From: Lampris incognitus
Lineage: Eukaryota; Chordata; Actinopteri; Lampriformes; Lampridae
Assembly (NCBI RefSeq): GCF_029633865.1
Contig: NC_079213.1
Coordinates: 87,517,293-87,581,292, forward strand
Direction: 5' to 3'
Length of the DNA stretch: 64,000 nucleotides
Part shown: positions 19,875-31,900 of the stretch, piece by piece
Position numbering within the stretch: the first letter of the stretch is position 1
Layout of the letters: every line of letters starts with the position of its first letter
Notes under the pieces: model-generated
What the model was told of the DNA's origin: nothing
Seen by the model: only the letters and a program-made list of their open reading frames with translations
Databases searched by the model: none
Program-made: the position numbers and the translations under genes

Positions 19875-21202
19875 GGTATTTAAGTCCATCTGGTCAATCT
19901 GTTCATCAGTCAATCAGTGTATCTAACTACCTATGTATCCACCTCCTTGTCCCTGTATATATCACACACTTTGTTTTATTTTATTTTATTTTATTTAAGA
20001 TTGCACTTTTCTTGTATTCTTAATTGCACCAACAATGCCAAGTCAAATGCCTAGTACATGTAATGCACATGGCAATAAAAGTTTTTCTGATTGTCTCTCT
20101 GTTTTGCAGTCTGTCTGTGTTGCTACCCACATGTGTACCTTCCTACATTTCTATTGGTCTTCTCCAGGTTCCTCTGGCTAAAGAAATTCATTAGTGGCAA
20201 TCTGGGATTGTAATCTGTGGCAGGCCTTACTCACAGTGTGGTCCTGAGAGGTCAGGGCACATTATTCTACAAATATGGCCATTAAATTCTTACATTACCG
20301 CTAATAAAAGAGGACGGGTGTGAGACTTGAGTACGAACAAACATACACATGAAGTTGGATGGCTTTCACTGTTTGGCTGTTCCTGAATTAACATAAAAAC
20401 ACCAACCAACCACTTATTTTTTTTACATCTGCTCAGCCAACTACTCTGATGTGGAGAGCCGCTGCCTTGTATTTACATCTATGCAAAATGTGCAAAATGG
20501 GTCAGCCCCGGGAAAACATCATAGTTTCCCGAGTTGTAATTAATAGTTGTAGATATCAATACTGGCATATTCAGTCTGATACATGCTTCATTGATCATTG
20601 AGTTTTGTGCAGATGATGATTTTATACTTATCTGTTGTATTAACTTTTTATTGTTTACCCTGCTTTGTTTTGATTTTATGCTGTCTGATACGGTGCTGCT
20701 TCTTTTTTATTGTGTTCTGTAAGGTGTCCTTGAGTGCCCTGAAAGGTGTCCACAAATAAAATGTTTTGTAGATCAGTCACTGTGTAATTGCTGATGTTTA
20801 TTGAGCCACTGCAGACACCGTACTGAGGAACACTCAGTTATACAGGTTACCGGGTGGGGGCCCGCGTGGTGATAGTGCTGGACATAGACATATAAAGAGT
20901 AGACGCCGCATCGACCGCTACTGCCTATTGGCGCTGACGAGCCGTGGGGCCGCCATCTTGGACCGGTCACCCGCTCCACTCAGTGTAATGTGTTTGGCAG
21001 GCGCAATGAACTGTCAGCGCGGATAATCTATCATAACTCGCTGAATACCAAACTGATTTCCACGCCTTTTTTGTTGCTGAAAACGTCATACATGTAGCTA
21101 TGATACAGGACACATGGTTTGACGTATTTTAATATTCATAGTTGGCTTAACAGTAATAGAATATTCTGATATATGATATATGTGATGTATGATAGGTAGC
21201 TA
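19875..21202. other. Intergenic; possible LINE 3' tail near 19975-20105
   Basis: The segment from a TTTTA-rich run to GGCAATAAAAG near 20090 resembles the 3' end of a fish L2-type LINE, but this is from memory and weak. The rest up to 21202 shows nothing that I recognise. Confidence 0.35.
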
Positions 21203-21737
21203 CCGTATTGTTCTGAATATAAGACGGGGTTTTTACCCTGGAAATACGTATGAAAAAGTGGGGGTCGTCTTACATTCGAGGTCTAGACTTTTGAATGTCA
21301 ATATACATTCTCACTCAGTCAGATTTGTTTCAAGACCGTTCTAAAATTAGACCACTTCGATGGGTAATGCCGTTATTGAAATGTTGAAATGGTTATTTTT
21401 TCACTATGAGATGGATAGTCTCAATAGACTACAGTTTATTTTAATTTGTATGCTATTTAAATACCATAAGTCATTCATTTACAAATGTATTTACATTTTT
21501 TATTTAAATGTGACAATTTCATCTAAAATATATTGAAAACATAATTTTATGTAAAAGCTGTTAAACAGACTACCTTGTTTTATTCAATGTGTTTTTATTA
21601 TCATTATTTTCAAATATAATGTTTTTCTTTATAAAACCAATATTTGCTCTTCAAAAAGTATTTTTCCAAAAATGAGTCTTGAAAAAAAGGGGGGGTCGTC
21701 TTATAATCAGGGTCGTCTTATATTCGGAACAATACGG
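21203..21737. mobile_element. Mariner-like MITE
   Basis: The 535-bp element has long inverted termini: CCGTATTGTTCTGAATATAA at the left and TTATATTCGGAACAATACGG at the right, with further inner matches around GTCGTCTTA. It is flanked by TA on both sides (21201-21202 and 21738-21739), the target duplication of Tc1/mariner-type elements. It has no coding frame. Confidence 0.85.
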
Positions 21738-21799
21738 TATTTAGAAAAACACTCACTATAAATATATATATATATATATATGCACACACACACACACTC

Positions 21800-22183
21800 T
21801 GTCACAGTCTCTCGCCCTTGACATCAAAGCGTTCGCCCCTGACACCTGCTGACCCCCCCCCCCCCGTCACAGCCTCTCTCCCTTGACTTCAAAGCAATCA
21901 GCCTCTCGCCCTTGACATCAAAGCGTTCTCCCCTGACACCAGCTGGCCATCAAAGCAGTCAGCCGCTCTCCCTTGACATCAACGCGATCATCACCCTTAA
22001 AAAGCCTCCACTGTGGACCAGTCTTCGCTGGAACGTCGCCATTCGTGGACTTCTGCCTGCCTGCCTACCTGCCACAGAGCCACCTCCTGCTCTACCCCCG
22101 AGATCGGTCACTTCAATAAGGACTGGATTCTTCCCTTACCTGGTTGTCCCGTCTGCTTTTAGGTTCCATCCCGATACGTGACA
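21800..22183 (+). repeat. Outer element 5' LTR
   Basis: This 384-bp LTR runs TGTCACAG...GTGACA. Its 5' part contains repeated units of the type CTCTCGCCCTTGACATCAAAGCG. It has a CTTCAATAAGGACTGG segment where the 3' LTR has AATAAA. Confidence 0.88.
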
Positions 22184-22199
22184 GTACGTTCCAGCCACT

Positions 22200-23220
22200 A
22201 TGGACCCAGCAGACCATTCCACCACAGACCTGGCCACGGTCTGCCAGGCTGTAGCCAACCAGGAATCGGTCCTCGGCCTGCACAGCCAGGTGCTACAGGG
22301 GATGGCTGACGCCCTCCGTGGGCTCAGCTCAAAGATCTCTGGAATCCAGACCCAACTTAGTGCCTCCGCTAGCCCGGGATCCGCCCCTCCAGCTCCGCCA
22401 CCCCCAGCGCCATCAACTTCGGCTAAGGAACCATGGGTTGCCCCGCCCGATAAGTATGATGGAGATTTTGGACTTTGTCGCCCTTTTTTGATGTAGTGTG
22501 AGATTGTGTTTAACCAGTAGCCCCAGTCATATTCCACGGATGGAGCCAAAGTCGCTTACATCATGGGTCTTCTCCGGGGAAGCGCCCTGGATTGGGCTAC
22601 AGCGGTGTGGGAGATGCGGGCCTCCACTTCCTCATCCTACGCTGAGTTCACCACTGCTTTTCGCCAGGTTTTTGATCATCCCGTGCGGGGAAAGGACGCG
22701 TCAAAAAGACTGATCTCTCTCCGCCAGGGTTCCCGCAGCGTCGCAGACTACTCAGTTGAGTTCCGTACGCTATCAGCGGAGAGCAGATGGAACAACGAGT
22801 CCCTCCAGGCCGGCTTTTCCAACGGGCTAAGCGAATCCATAAAGGACGAATTAGTTTCCTAGCCTGGAGGGTTGGAGGAATTGGTTACCCTGGCCATTCG
22901 TGTGGACAACCGTCTCCGGTAGCGGAGGATAGAGAGGACGCGCCGCTTTCCTTGTCACAACAACTTACCACGGGCCACACCTCCAAACTCTAGGGGCCGA
23001 GCTCGCTCGACTGAGGTTGCCGTCCTCCGAGAAAGCCCGAGGCGTGACTCTTCCCCAGCTTCGGAGCCGATGCAAGTCGGCCGCTTCCGGCTCAACCCGG
23101 AGGAGCGTCAACGCCGCATCACCGAGAACAGCTGCTTGTGTTGTGGTCAGCCTGGTCACTTTCTCGCCTCCTGCCCTCACCGTTCCGTCAAAGTAGCAGG
23201 CTCACGAGGGAGGGGGGGGG
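22200..23220 (+). pseudogene. Outer element gag, broken
   Basis: The frame starts MDPADHSTTDLATVCQAV and includes a proline-rich stretch and the capsid-like segment GLLRGSALDWATAVWE with FRQVFDHP. It ends with a CCHC zinc knuckle CLCCGQPGHFLASC (C-x2-C-x4-H-x4-C) near 23130-23175. Stops or frame changes near 22495, 22860 and 22920 break it. Confidence 0.85.
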
Positions 23221-23239
23221 ATCCTCGTGAGCCCAACTG

Positions 23240-23579
23240 GCTGCCCTCTGTCTCCTCGTCCACGTACCCAGTTGCAAGCCACCATCAGTTTTAAAGGTCA
23301 GTCCACTAAACTTTTGGCTTTAATTGACTCTGGAGCTGATGAAAGCTTTTTGGATGCAAGTGTTGTGAAGCAGCTAGGTCTTGCCACTGTGAGTCTGGAC
23401 CAGCCTCTTGAAGCTAATGCCCTGGATGGACGTCTCCTGGCCCGGATAACCTCTAAGACCGAGCCTGTGCGCCTCCTGTTGTCGGGAAACCATCAAGAGG
23501 AGTTAAGTTTTTTGTTATCAATTCTCCATTTGCTCCCATTATACTTGGTCATCCTTGGTTGGTTAAGCATAGTCCCCAT
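23240..23579 (+). pseudogene. Outer element protease, cut by insertion
   Basis: A retropepsin-like domain with the active-site motif LIDSGADESFLD follows gag. The frame runs into the inserted LTR at 23580, where the host sequence is interrupted. Confidence 0.85.
23575..23579. repeat. Target-site duplication CCCAT (left)
   Basis: CCCAT occurs directly before the middle element's 5' LTR and again directly after its 3' LTR at 32800-32804. It was one copy in the outer element before insertion. Confidence 0.92.
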
Positions 23580-23776
23580 TGTTATGTATGGATGAGGCTA
23601 TTCTACCAGTGACCACTAGATGGCACCTGTATTCTATATTGCTGTTTTCTGGGTTGTAACCAACAGAAGAAGAGTTCCTAGTAAAGCATGGAAATGAACA
23701 GCCGTGTGTGCGTTGTGGTCCTTGCATCGTGTGTGAAATTGTTTACACTATAGTGTTATTAGCTAGCTACATAATA
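23580..23776 (+). repeat. Middle element 5' LTR
   Basis: This 197-bp LTR is followed by TAAATTGGCGACGAGATG, the likely primer-binding region. Confidence 0.92.
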
Positions 23777-24017
23777 TAAATTGGCGACGAGATGTGGAGT
23801 AGAAACTTTTAGGCACCAAAGTAGCCGTGAAAAGGGAAGTTTTCTACTTGTTTGGACGAAGTCATCCACGCAGTTGTAGCGGAGAAGAAAGGGAAAAGGA
23901 ACCAGAAGGACGCATCATGGCGGGAATTATTGGCGGTATGGAACCATTTGAAGAATCCGGTGAACAATGGGCAACGTATATTGAGCGTTTTGAGAATTAT
24001 ATCCTGGCTAATGAGAT

Positions 24018-24021
24018 CAGG
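24018..24021. repeat. Target-site duplication CAGG (left)
   Basis: CAGG precedes the innermost 5' LTR and recurs at 28429-28432 after its 3' LTR. It is a 4-bp duplication. Confidence 0.85.
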
Positions 24022-24262
24022 TGTGGTGGACACGTATTGGGGACAGAATTCAACCCAGGAACTAAGGGTTAAGTCATGGTTGCCCTGGCAGGTTAACGCA
24101 GGGCTAAGTTATGGTTGTCCAGCCAGTTTTCTGGTTATTCTTGCCGCCTCCGCTCAGTCGAGCTTTGGTTTTGTTGTCTCTCTGATTTACCGTGGATTAA
24201 AGAAAGTTGCCTACACGGCTAAAGTGTGAAACTACGGTCTTCTCCGTTCCTTCGGCTCTACA
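24022..24262 (+). repeat. Innermost 5' LTR
   Basis: This 241-bp LTR runs TGTGGTGGACACG...CGGCTCTACA. Confidence 0.95.
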
Positions 24263-24314
24263 CTGGTGACCCCGACGTCGGTTTTCGGATAAGTTTTCTG
24301 AAACCACACACATT

Positions 24315-24997
24315 ATGGCTACGAACGCCGTTGCAATTAAACTGCCGGAGTTTTGGGAGTCTTCCGCGGCTACGTGGTTCACACAGGCTGAGGCACAGTT
24401 CGCGCTCAGAGACATAACAGCAGACGAAACCAGGTACTACTACGTAGTGGCAGCGCTGGGGTGCGCTACGGCTTCCAGGATAAGCGGTTTCATAACCAAC
24501 CCACCGGCCGATGGTAAATATGCCGCAGTTAAACATCTCCTCCTTGAAACTTTTGAACTGTCAACAACGGAGAGAGCACGTCGCCTCTTCGCCATTCAGG
24601 GCTTGGGAGATGGCAAACCATCGGAGCTAATGAGCAGGATGTTAAACCTACTGGGTCAAGAAAAGCCATGTTTCCTGTTTATGGAGCTGTTTCTGCGCCC
24701 CACGTCCAGACTGCGCTCGCTAACTCCATCATCACTGATCCCCGTGAGCTGGCAAAGGAGGCTGACCGATTCTTCGTCGCTACACAACGTTCCTCCCATG
24801 CCGGGGTGCTGGCTCCTACCTTCACTGGCCTCCCGCCGACATCGCGGGCGTGGCCCGACGGTGGCGCCACAGCGTCAGACCGCTACAAACCCTCTGGACT
24901 CTGTATGTACCACGCTCGATTTGGTGCGAAAGCTAAACGGTGCCGTTCCCCCTGCAACTACAGGCCGACGGGAAACGAGAGGGCCAACACTCAGTAG
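24315..24997 (+). pseudogene. Innermost gag, one frameshift
   Basis: Gag starts MATNAVAIKLPEFWESSAAT and runs through a conserved capsid-like region (YYVVAALG, then LLETFELSTTERARRLF). The reading frame changes near 24690-24700, after which HVQTALANSIITDPRELAKE and a C-terminal [14 protein letters not shown] motif follow to a TAG at 24997. This Cys-His motif replaces a standard zinc knuckle. Pol overlaps its end in another frame. Confidence 0.85.
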
Positions 24998-27900
24998 TGG
25001 CCATGAGTGTTGGCGATACGAGCAGGCTACTCTTCATCCTCGACACCATCTCCGGTCGGCGATTTCTTTGTGACACGGGCGCACAGAGAAGCGTGCTCCC
25101 TGCTACTGACGTCGACATCATGGGCGGGGAGCGGGGCCCCCAGTTGGCGACGACTGACGGCAGCCCTATCCACACCTACGGCGTGCGGTCTGTAGAACTG
25201 TGTTTTGGTGGACAACGTTTCACGTGGGAGTTCGTCATGGCCAATGTAACGCTTCCCCTCCTCGGAGCTGATTTTTTGTGCGCTTTGCTTTACGGTTTGC
25301 TAGTGGACATTCAGAACAGCCGTCTGGTCGATGCCTTAACCTTCTCCTCCTTCGCATGTACGCGGAGGGAAGCGGCCTATGCAGGTCTAGCCAACTCTCT
25401 CTCAGAGGCAGACAAGTGCAACCGCCTCCTCGCTGAGTTCCTTGACCTCACCCAGCCTACCTTCTCTGCACCCACCGCTAAGCATGGGGTGGAGCATCAC
25501 ATTGCTACGAAGGGGCCCCCGGTCTACGCCAGAGCCAGGCGTCTCGACCTCGCCAAACTCGCCATTGCCAAGTCTGAGTTCGAGCACCTGGAACGCATGG
25601 GGATCATCCGCCGCTCTGACAGCCCGTGGGCGTCCCCACTCCACATCGTCGCTAAGCCTGATGGAGGTTGGCGCCCATGCGGGGACTACCGCCGACTAAA
25701 TGACGCCACCACGCCCGACCGCTATCCTGTCCCGCATATCCAGGACTTTTCTGCAAACCTGTCTGGCAAACGCGTCTTCTCAAAAGTCGACCTGGTCCGT
25801 GGTAATCATCAAGTTCCCGTGCACCCCTCGGACATCCCCAAGACAGCGGTGACTACCCCATTCGGCCTATTTGAATTCCTACGAATGCCATTTGGACTCA
25901 AAAACGCGGCCCAGTCCTTTCAGCGGCTGATGGATTCAGTGCTCCGTGGCCTTCCTTTCATCGTCGTCTATTTGGACGACATACTCATCGCCAGCGCCTC
26001 CGAGGAAGAACACCTGTCCCATCTTCACGCCCTCTTCACACGCCTCAGCCAGCATGGGCTGATCGTCAACCCGGCGAAGTGCCGGTTCGGGCTGACGGCC
26101 ATTGATTTCCTCGGGCACCGCATCACTGGGGACGGGGCAGTCCCCCTGCCCTCAAAGGTGGAAGCGGTGGCGGCCTTTCCGCGCCCCCAAACAGCTCGTG
26201 CGCTCAGGGAGTTCATCGGGATGGTGACATTCTACCACCGCTTCATTCCCCGAGCCGCCTTTATCATCCGGCCACTGTATGAGGCGCTGAAAGGCATGTC
26301 CCCCAACCAGGCGGTCGACTGGACAGCAGAGCGGGACCGTGCGTTCACCGAGACTAAAGCTGCGCTCTCCCAGGCTACCCTGCTAGCGCATCCTTCACCT
26401 ACAGCGCCTATTTCCATAACCACGGATGCATCGGACTATGCTGTTGGTGCGGTTCACGAACAGTGGGTGGGGGGGGCTTGGCAGCCTTTGGCCTTTTTCA
26501 GTCGCCAGCTTACACCCCGAGAGCGCAAGTATAGTACTTTTGACAGGGAACTCCTCGGTCTCTGGCTCGCCGTCCGGCATTTCCGTTTCCTGCTAGAGGG
26601 CCGCGAGTTTACTGCGTACGTGGACCACAAGCCCCTCACGTTTGCCATGTCCAAGACGGCCGAGCCATGGTCCGCTCGCCAGCAGCGACAACTCTCCTAC
26701 ATTTCGGAATTCACTACCGACATCCAGCACGTTGCTGGTAAGTCTAACCAGGTAGCTGACTGCCTCTCTAGGGCAGTGATTGGAGCGGTCCACCTAAGCC
26801 TGGACTATGCACAGATGGCCGCTGACCAGGCCACGGATCCGAGCATCCTCTGTCTCCGGACCTCCGACACGGGGCTCCGCCTGCAGGACGTTCCTTTCAG
26901 CGACACAGGTGTCACCCTCCTGTGTGACGTCTCCACAGGACAGCCCAGGCCCATCGTCCCGCACAGCTGGAGACGCCCCGTATTTGAAGCTGTGCACGGC
27001 CTCTCTCATTCAGGCGGTAAGCCATCCGTGCGCCTGACCTCTGCTAAGTTTGTGTGGGAGGGACTTAAGAGAGACGTGAAAGCGTGGGCCGACTCGTGTG
27101 TTGCCTGTCAGCGGGCTAAGATACACCGCCACATTAAGGCGCCCCTGGAACGCTTCGCAGTGCCAGAGAGACGATTTGACCATGTCCACGTCGACCTGGT
27201 TGGTCCCCTACCCCCCTCCCATGGGTTCACCTACCTCTTCACTGTGGTGGACAGGACTACGCGCTGGCCTGAAGCTGTTCCCCTGGCATCCACGACGTCT
27301 GCTGATGTGGCCCGGGCTTTTATTGGGTCGTGGGTCTCACGTTTCGGTACGCCTTCCGACCTTTCATCTGACCGCGGGCCACAGTTTACCTCAGAGCTAT
27401 GGAATGCTGTGGGTGAGGCTCTGGGCATCAAGCTTCATCGCACTACCGCCTACCTCCCTCAGGCGAACGGCCTATGTGAGCGCTTCCACCGATCCATGAA
27501 GGCTGTGCTTCGGGCTACTCTCAAGGACTGAAACTGGGTCGACAAGCTCCCATGGGTCATGCTGGGCCTGCGGACCGCCCCGAAGGAAGACCTACAAGCC
27601 TCCTCTGCGGAGCTGGTGTACGGCACGCCGCTGCGAGTCCCAGGCGATTTTATTCCCAACGCAACGCGTCTCTGGTCAGCTGTGGACCAACGAGCCTCCT
27701 TGCTGGACGGGGTCAGAGCTTTCACACCCGTCCCTACCACCCAACACGGCGCTCCGGTGTCCCAGGTGCCCCCAGGTCTGCAGTCAGCGGACTACATGTT
27801 CATCAGTCACGACGCACACCGCCCCCCTCTGCAACCCCCTTATGACGGCCCCTTCCGCGTCCTGGAACGGGGAACTAAGCACCTGGTGGTGGATTTTGGG

Positions 27901-28186
27901 GGCACGACCGAGCATGTTTCAGTGGACCGAGTTAAACCCGCACACCTGGACTTGACGCAGCCGTTGGAGTTAGCCCAACCTCCTCGTCACGGTCATCCCC
28001 CGGCTCCGCCTCCTCCCCCCGTGGAGGCCCGCGCTGCCTCTTCTGCTCCTCAGGCCGACCTCCACAGGCCCGCGTCAATGCCTCCCAGAGACACTCCGGC
28101 CCCTGTTACCCGGAGCCGCCGCGGACGGCCTGTCGTCCCCCGCGCCTGCCTGACTTCGATTACTAGGGCGAATTCTGGGGGGGCTC
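24940..28186 (+). pseudogene. Innermost pol (PR-RT-RH-IN), interrupted by one TGA
   Basis: An 863-codon frame shows protease ([11 protein letters not shown], residues 44-54), RT with [10 protein letters not shown] and YLDD (residues 344-347), RNase H ([11 protein letters not shown] at 494-504), an integrase HHCC finger (Cys720 and Cys723) and a DD35E core (Asp752, Asp811, Glu847). A TGA at 27529-27531 stops the frame. The same frame continues from 27532 to the 3' LTR with the integrase C-terminal region and a proline-rich tail. The RT position that is usually VDLVRGYHQ reads VDLVRGNHQ. With the TGA and the gag frameshift the copy is probably not autonomous. Confidence 0.9.
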
Positions 28187-28187
28187 A

Positions 28188-28428
28188 TGTGGTGGACACG
28201 TATTGGGGACAGAATTCAACCCAGGAACTAAGGGTTAAGTCATGGTTGCCCTGGCAGGTTAACGCAGGGTTAAGTTATGGTTGTCCAGCCAGTTTTCTGG
28301 TTATTCTTGCCGCCTCCGCTCAGTCGAGCTTTGGTTTTGTTGTCTCTCTGATTTACCGTGGATTAAAGAAAGTTGCCTACACGGCTAAAGTGTGAACCTA
28401 CGGTCTTCTCCGTTCCTTCGGCTCTACA
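28188..28428 (+). repeat. Innermost 3' LTR
   Basis: It is 241 bp, the same length as the 5' copy, with two substitutions. It is preceded by TTCTGGGGGGGCTCA, the likely polypurine tract. Confidence 0.95.
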
Positions 28429-28992
28429 CAGGGATGCTAAGAAGGTGCCGGTTCTATTGAGTGTGATAGGGCCAAAGACCTACGGATTATTGCGCATTCT
28501 GATTGCTCCAGATAAGCCTGGGGAGAAGACGTATTATGACATTGTAAAGGTGTTGAAAGGACATTTCGCCCCCAAACCGATAGTGATAGCAGAGAGATTC
28601 CGTTTCCACAAGAGGAATCAGGAGGACGGTGAGTCGGTGGCTCAGTATGTTGCTGTGCTTAAAGGACTTTCCGAGCATTGTGAGTTTGGTGGCTACTTAG
28701 AGGATGCGCTACGGGACAGGTTTGTTTGTGGACTGAAAAGTGAAACAGTTCAGAAGCGCCTGTTGACCGAGGACAATTTGACCTTTCAGAAAGCGGTCAC
28801 TTATGCAGTTTCAGCAGAAACAGTGGCGCGTGACGCACAACAGTTGAGCGGCTCGTTAAAGGTAAATGCCGTTCTCTCTCAAACATCCCATGCCAAACGC
28901 AGGCAGTGTGGAAAACGTCCATAGTGATGATGACTGTTGGTATAAAGATAAAGACTGCCATCAATGCGGCATGAAAAAAACACAGGGGTCGC

Positions 28993-31900
28993 ATGTGTAA
29001 AAGTAAACCCAAGAATGACTATGGCAGAGAGAGGAAATACAGAGAAGGGAAACTGGAATTTAAAGGCAAAAGCAAAGCATCCAAACACAGCGGGAGAGAT
29101 AATAAGAAGAAGAAAGTGCATTGTGTGGAGGCCAGTGACAATGAAAGTACAAGTGAAGGGACTAAATCTGACACTGATAACGAATTGCCATGTTATGCAC
29201 TGTCTCGTAAGGGTAAATATTCACGTGTATCTGTGTTACCTGAAATAAATGGTAAGAAAATGGAAATGGAATTAGACACAGGGGCTGCTGTATCTTTAAT
29301 TTCATGGGAACAGTATAAAAGTACAATGAAAAAGGTGCCATTGCAGCCTACTGATGTAGTCCTTAGGACGTATACAGGTGAACCTTTGTTACCAGAAGGG
29401 GTTATTAATGTGAAAGTAAACCTGAATAAGCAAACAGCTGAGTTACCATTGTATGTTGTAAAAGTGAATGCAGCTCCACTATTTGGTAGAGAGTGGCTGA
29501 GAGCTATTAAGCTTAACTGGAAAGACTTAAAAACTGTGTATGGTGTACAACTTGAAAAGAAAGACAGTTTAGATGCTGTACTAAACCGGCATTCTGCTGT
29601 GTTCTCAGATGGGTTGGGTTCAATGAAAGACATTAAGGCGAGAGTGACTCTTAAACCTGATAGCATACCCAAATTCTGCCCACCACGTAATGTGCTCTAT
29701 GCTCTGAGATCCAAAGTAGAGGCTGAACTGACCCGCCTCACTGACCTTGGCATGATCTCACCAGTGGAGCATAGTGACTGGGCCACACCCGTAGTTCCTG
29801 TCAACAAGAAGGATGGCACGGTGAGACTTTGTGGTGATTTCAAAGTCACCCTCAACCAAGCACTCTGTGTGGACAAGTATCCTATTCCACGCATTGAGGA
29901 TCTCTTTTCATCGCTAGCTGGAGGTCAACGCTTCAGTAAACCGGACTTGTCAAACGCATACCTACAGATGGAAGTAGTGGAGGAGTCGAGGAAGCTACTG
30001 ACTATTTTCACACAAAAAGGACTTTTCTGCTACAACCGCTTGCCCTTCGGTATTGCGTCGGCACCAGCGTTGTTCCAGAAGGCTATGGATCAAGTGCTCG
30101 TTGGATTGCCATTCACGCACTGTTATCTTGATGACATTCTGGTTAGTGGGCCAGATGAAGAGACCCACCTGAAAGCCCTGGACGACGTTCTCACGAGACT
30201 GGAGGAGTATGGTCTCCATGTCAAAAAGGATAAGTGCATGTTTGTCCAGAAGTCAGTAGAGTATCTAGGTCATATCATCGATGCTGCCGGGCTCCAGAAG
30301 TCGCCAGAGAAGGAACGCGCTGTTGTGGAGGCACCGGCACCCACAAACGTTAGCCAACTACGCTCGCTCCTCGGAATGATAAACTACTATGGACGTTTCA
30401 TCCCGGACCTGGCAACCAACCTGCAACCACTGAACGCACTGCTGCACAAAGGGAAGAAATGGCAGTGGACTACAGCTTGTGAGGCAGCGTTCCGAAAAGT
30501 GAAAGAGCTCATGGTATCTCAGAAGGTGCTAACCCACTACAACCCTGAGCTGCCCCTCCATCTAGCCTGTGACGCTTCACCCTATGGGGTAGGGGCTGTA
30601 CTCTCTCACGTCATCCCTGATGGTGTAGAGAAACCTATCACTTATGCGACAAGAACACTCAGCAAAGCAGAGCAGAACTACGCCCAGATTGAGCGAGAGG
30701 CGCTGGGGATAGTCTTTGGCATACGTAAGTTTCACCAGTATCTCTATGGTAACAAGTTCACTCTACTCACAGACCATCGCCCGCTGACCTCCATTCTCAG
30801 TCCAGTGAGGAGTACGCCGTTGATGGCCGCAGCCCGCATGCAGCGCTGGGCGCTCCTCTTGTCAGCGCATGATTACATTATAGAGTATCATAAGGCTTCA
30901 GCACATACTAATGCAGATGGACTGTCAAGGTTGCCACTTCCGGACACTCATGATGACAAGATAGACACCGTAGATGTGTTTTACATGTCACAGTTAGACA
31001 CACTACCAATCAGTACCACTGATATCCGAAACAACACTAGATCTGACCCTACACTGTCTCGCGTACTAGAGATGGTCACTATTGGACATTTTCCAAACAC
31101 GAAAAACACAGATACTGAACTGTCTGTTTTCCTGACTCATCAAAATGACCTCACAATCCAACAGGGATGCCTCATGTGGGGCACACGAGTGGTAGTGCCA
31201 CCCAAGCTACGGCCCCGGGTGCTCAACGAGCTACATACAGCACACCCAGGGGTAGTGAGGATGAAAAGGTTGGCACGGTCGTATGTCTGGTGGCCAGGTA
31301 TTGACTCTCAGATCGAGCTCCAGGCCAAATCCTGCCACTCATGCCAGCGTAGTCAGAAAGAACCGAGTCTTGCCCCTCTACATCCATGGATGTGGCCTTC
31401 CGGTCCTTGGGAAAGGATTCACGTGGACTTTGCTGGTCCATTTGAAGGACACATGTATCTTGTGGTAGTAGATGCTCATTCTAAATGGCCCGAGGTGCAA
31501 ATCATGGATAGCACCACAGCAAGCAAGACCATCACAGTACTGAGGGGCCTTTTCAGTCGCCACGGCCTTCCTCACATTCTCGTAAGCGACAATGGACCCC
31601 AGTTCTGTTCTGAGGAATTCACCACATTCCTGAAAGCCAATGGAGTCAAGCACATTCGCTCAGCGCCGTATCACCCTGCTACGAACGGCCTGGCCGAGCG
31701 CTTTGTACAGACTTTCAAACACGCCCTCAAATCCTCCAGGGGCGCCGCACCAGTGCAACAGCGGCTCGACACATTCCTGTTGACGTATCGCAACACCCCG
31801 CACGCCACGACAAAGGAACCGCCGGCTATGCTGTTCACAAGGCGCATGCTACGCACGCGACTGGACTTTCTCAAACCCAGTGTGGCTGGGGTTGTTCATC

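Larger units (their letters stand above)
24022..28428 (+). mobile_element. Innermost element: Ty3/gypsy retrotransposon
   Basis: It has two 241-bp LTRs (24022-24262 and 28188-28428) that I compared base by base. Only two differ, about 0.8 percent, so this is a young insertion. PBS-like TGGTGACCCCGACGT follows the 5' LTR after one base, and a G-rich tract precedes the 3' LTR. It carries gag and a gypsy pol of protease-RT-RNase H-integrase order. It is a different lineage from the two elements around it. Confidence 0.95.
23917..28923 (+). pseudogene. Middle element gag, split by the innermost element
   Basis: Gag begins at the ATG at 23917 (MAGIIGGMEPFEESGEQW) and runs to 24021, where the innermost retrotransposon is inserted. 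The same frame resumes right after the duplicated CAGG at 28433 (DAKKVPVLLSVIG...YGLLRI) and continues through capsid-like sequence to a stop near 28922. A CHQC half of a zinc knuckle is visible near 28958, and its second half CKSKPK is in another frame at 28993. One frame change lies near 28905-28920 and another at the A-run near 28975. Gag is therefore doubly broken. Confidence 0.85.

Noticed and set aside
22136-22549. Minus-strand 137-codon frame in the outer LTR/gag region
   Set aside because: It is antisense to gag and LTR sequence and has no recognisable domain.
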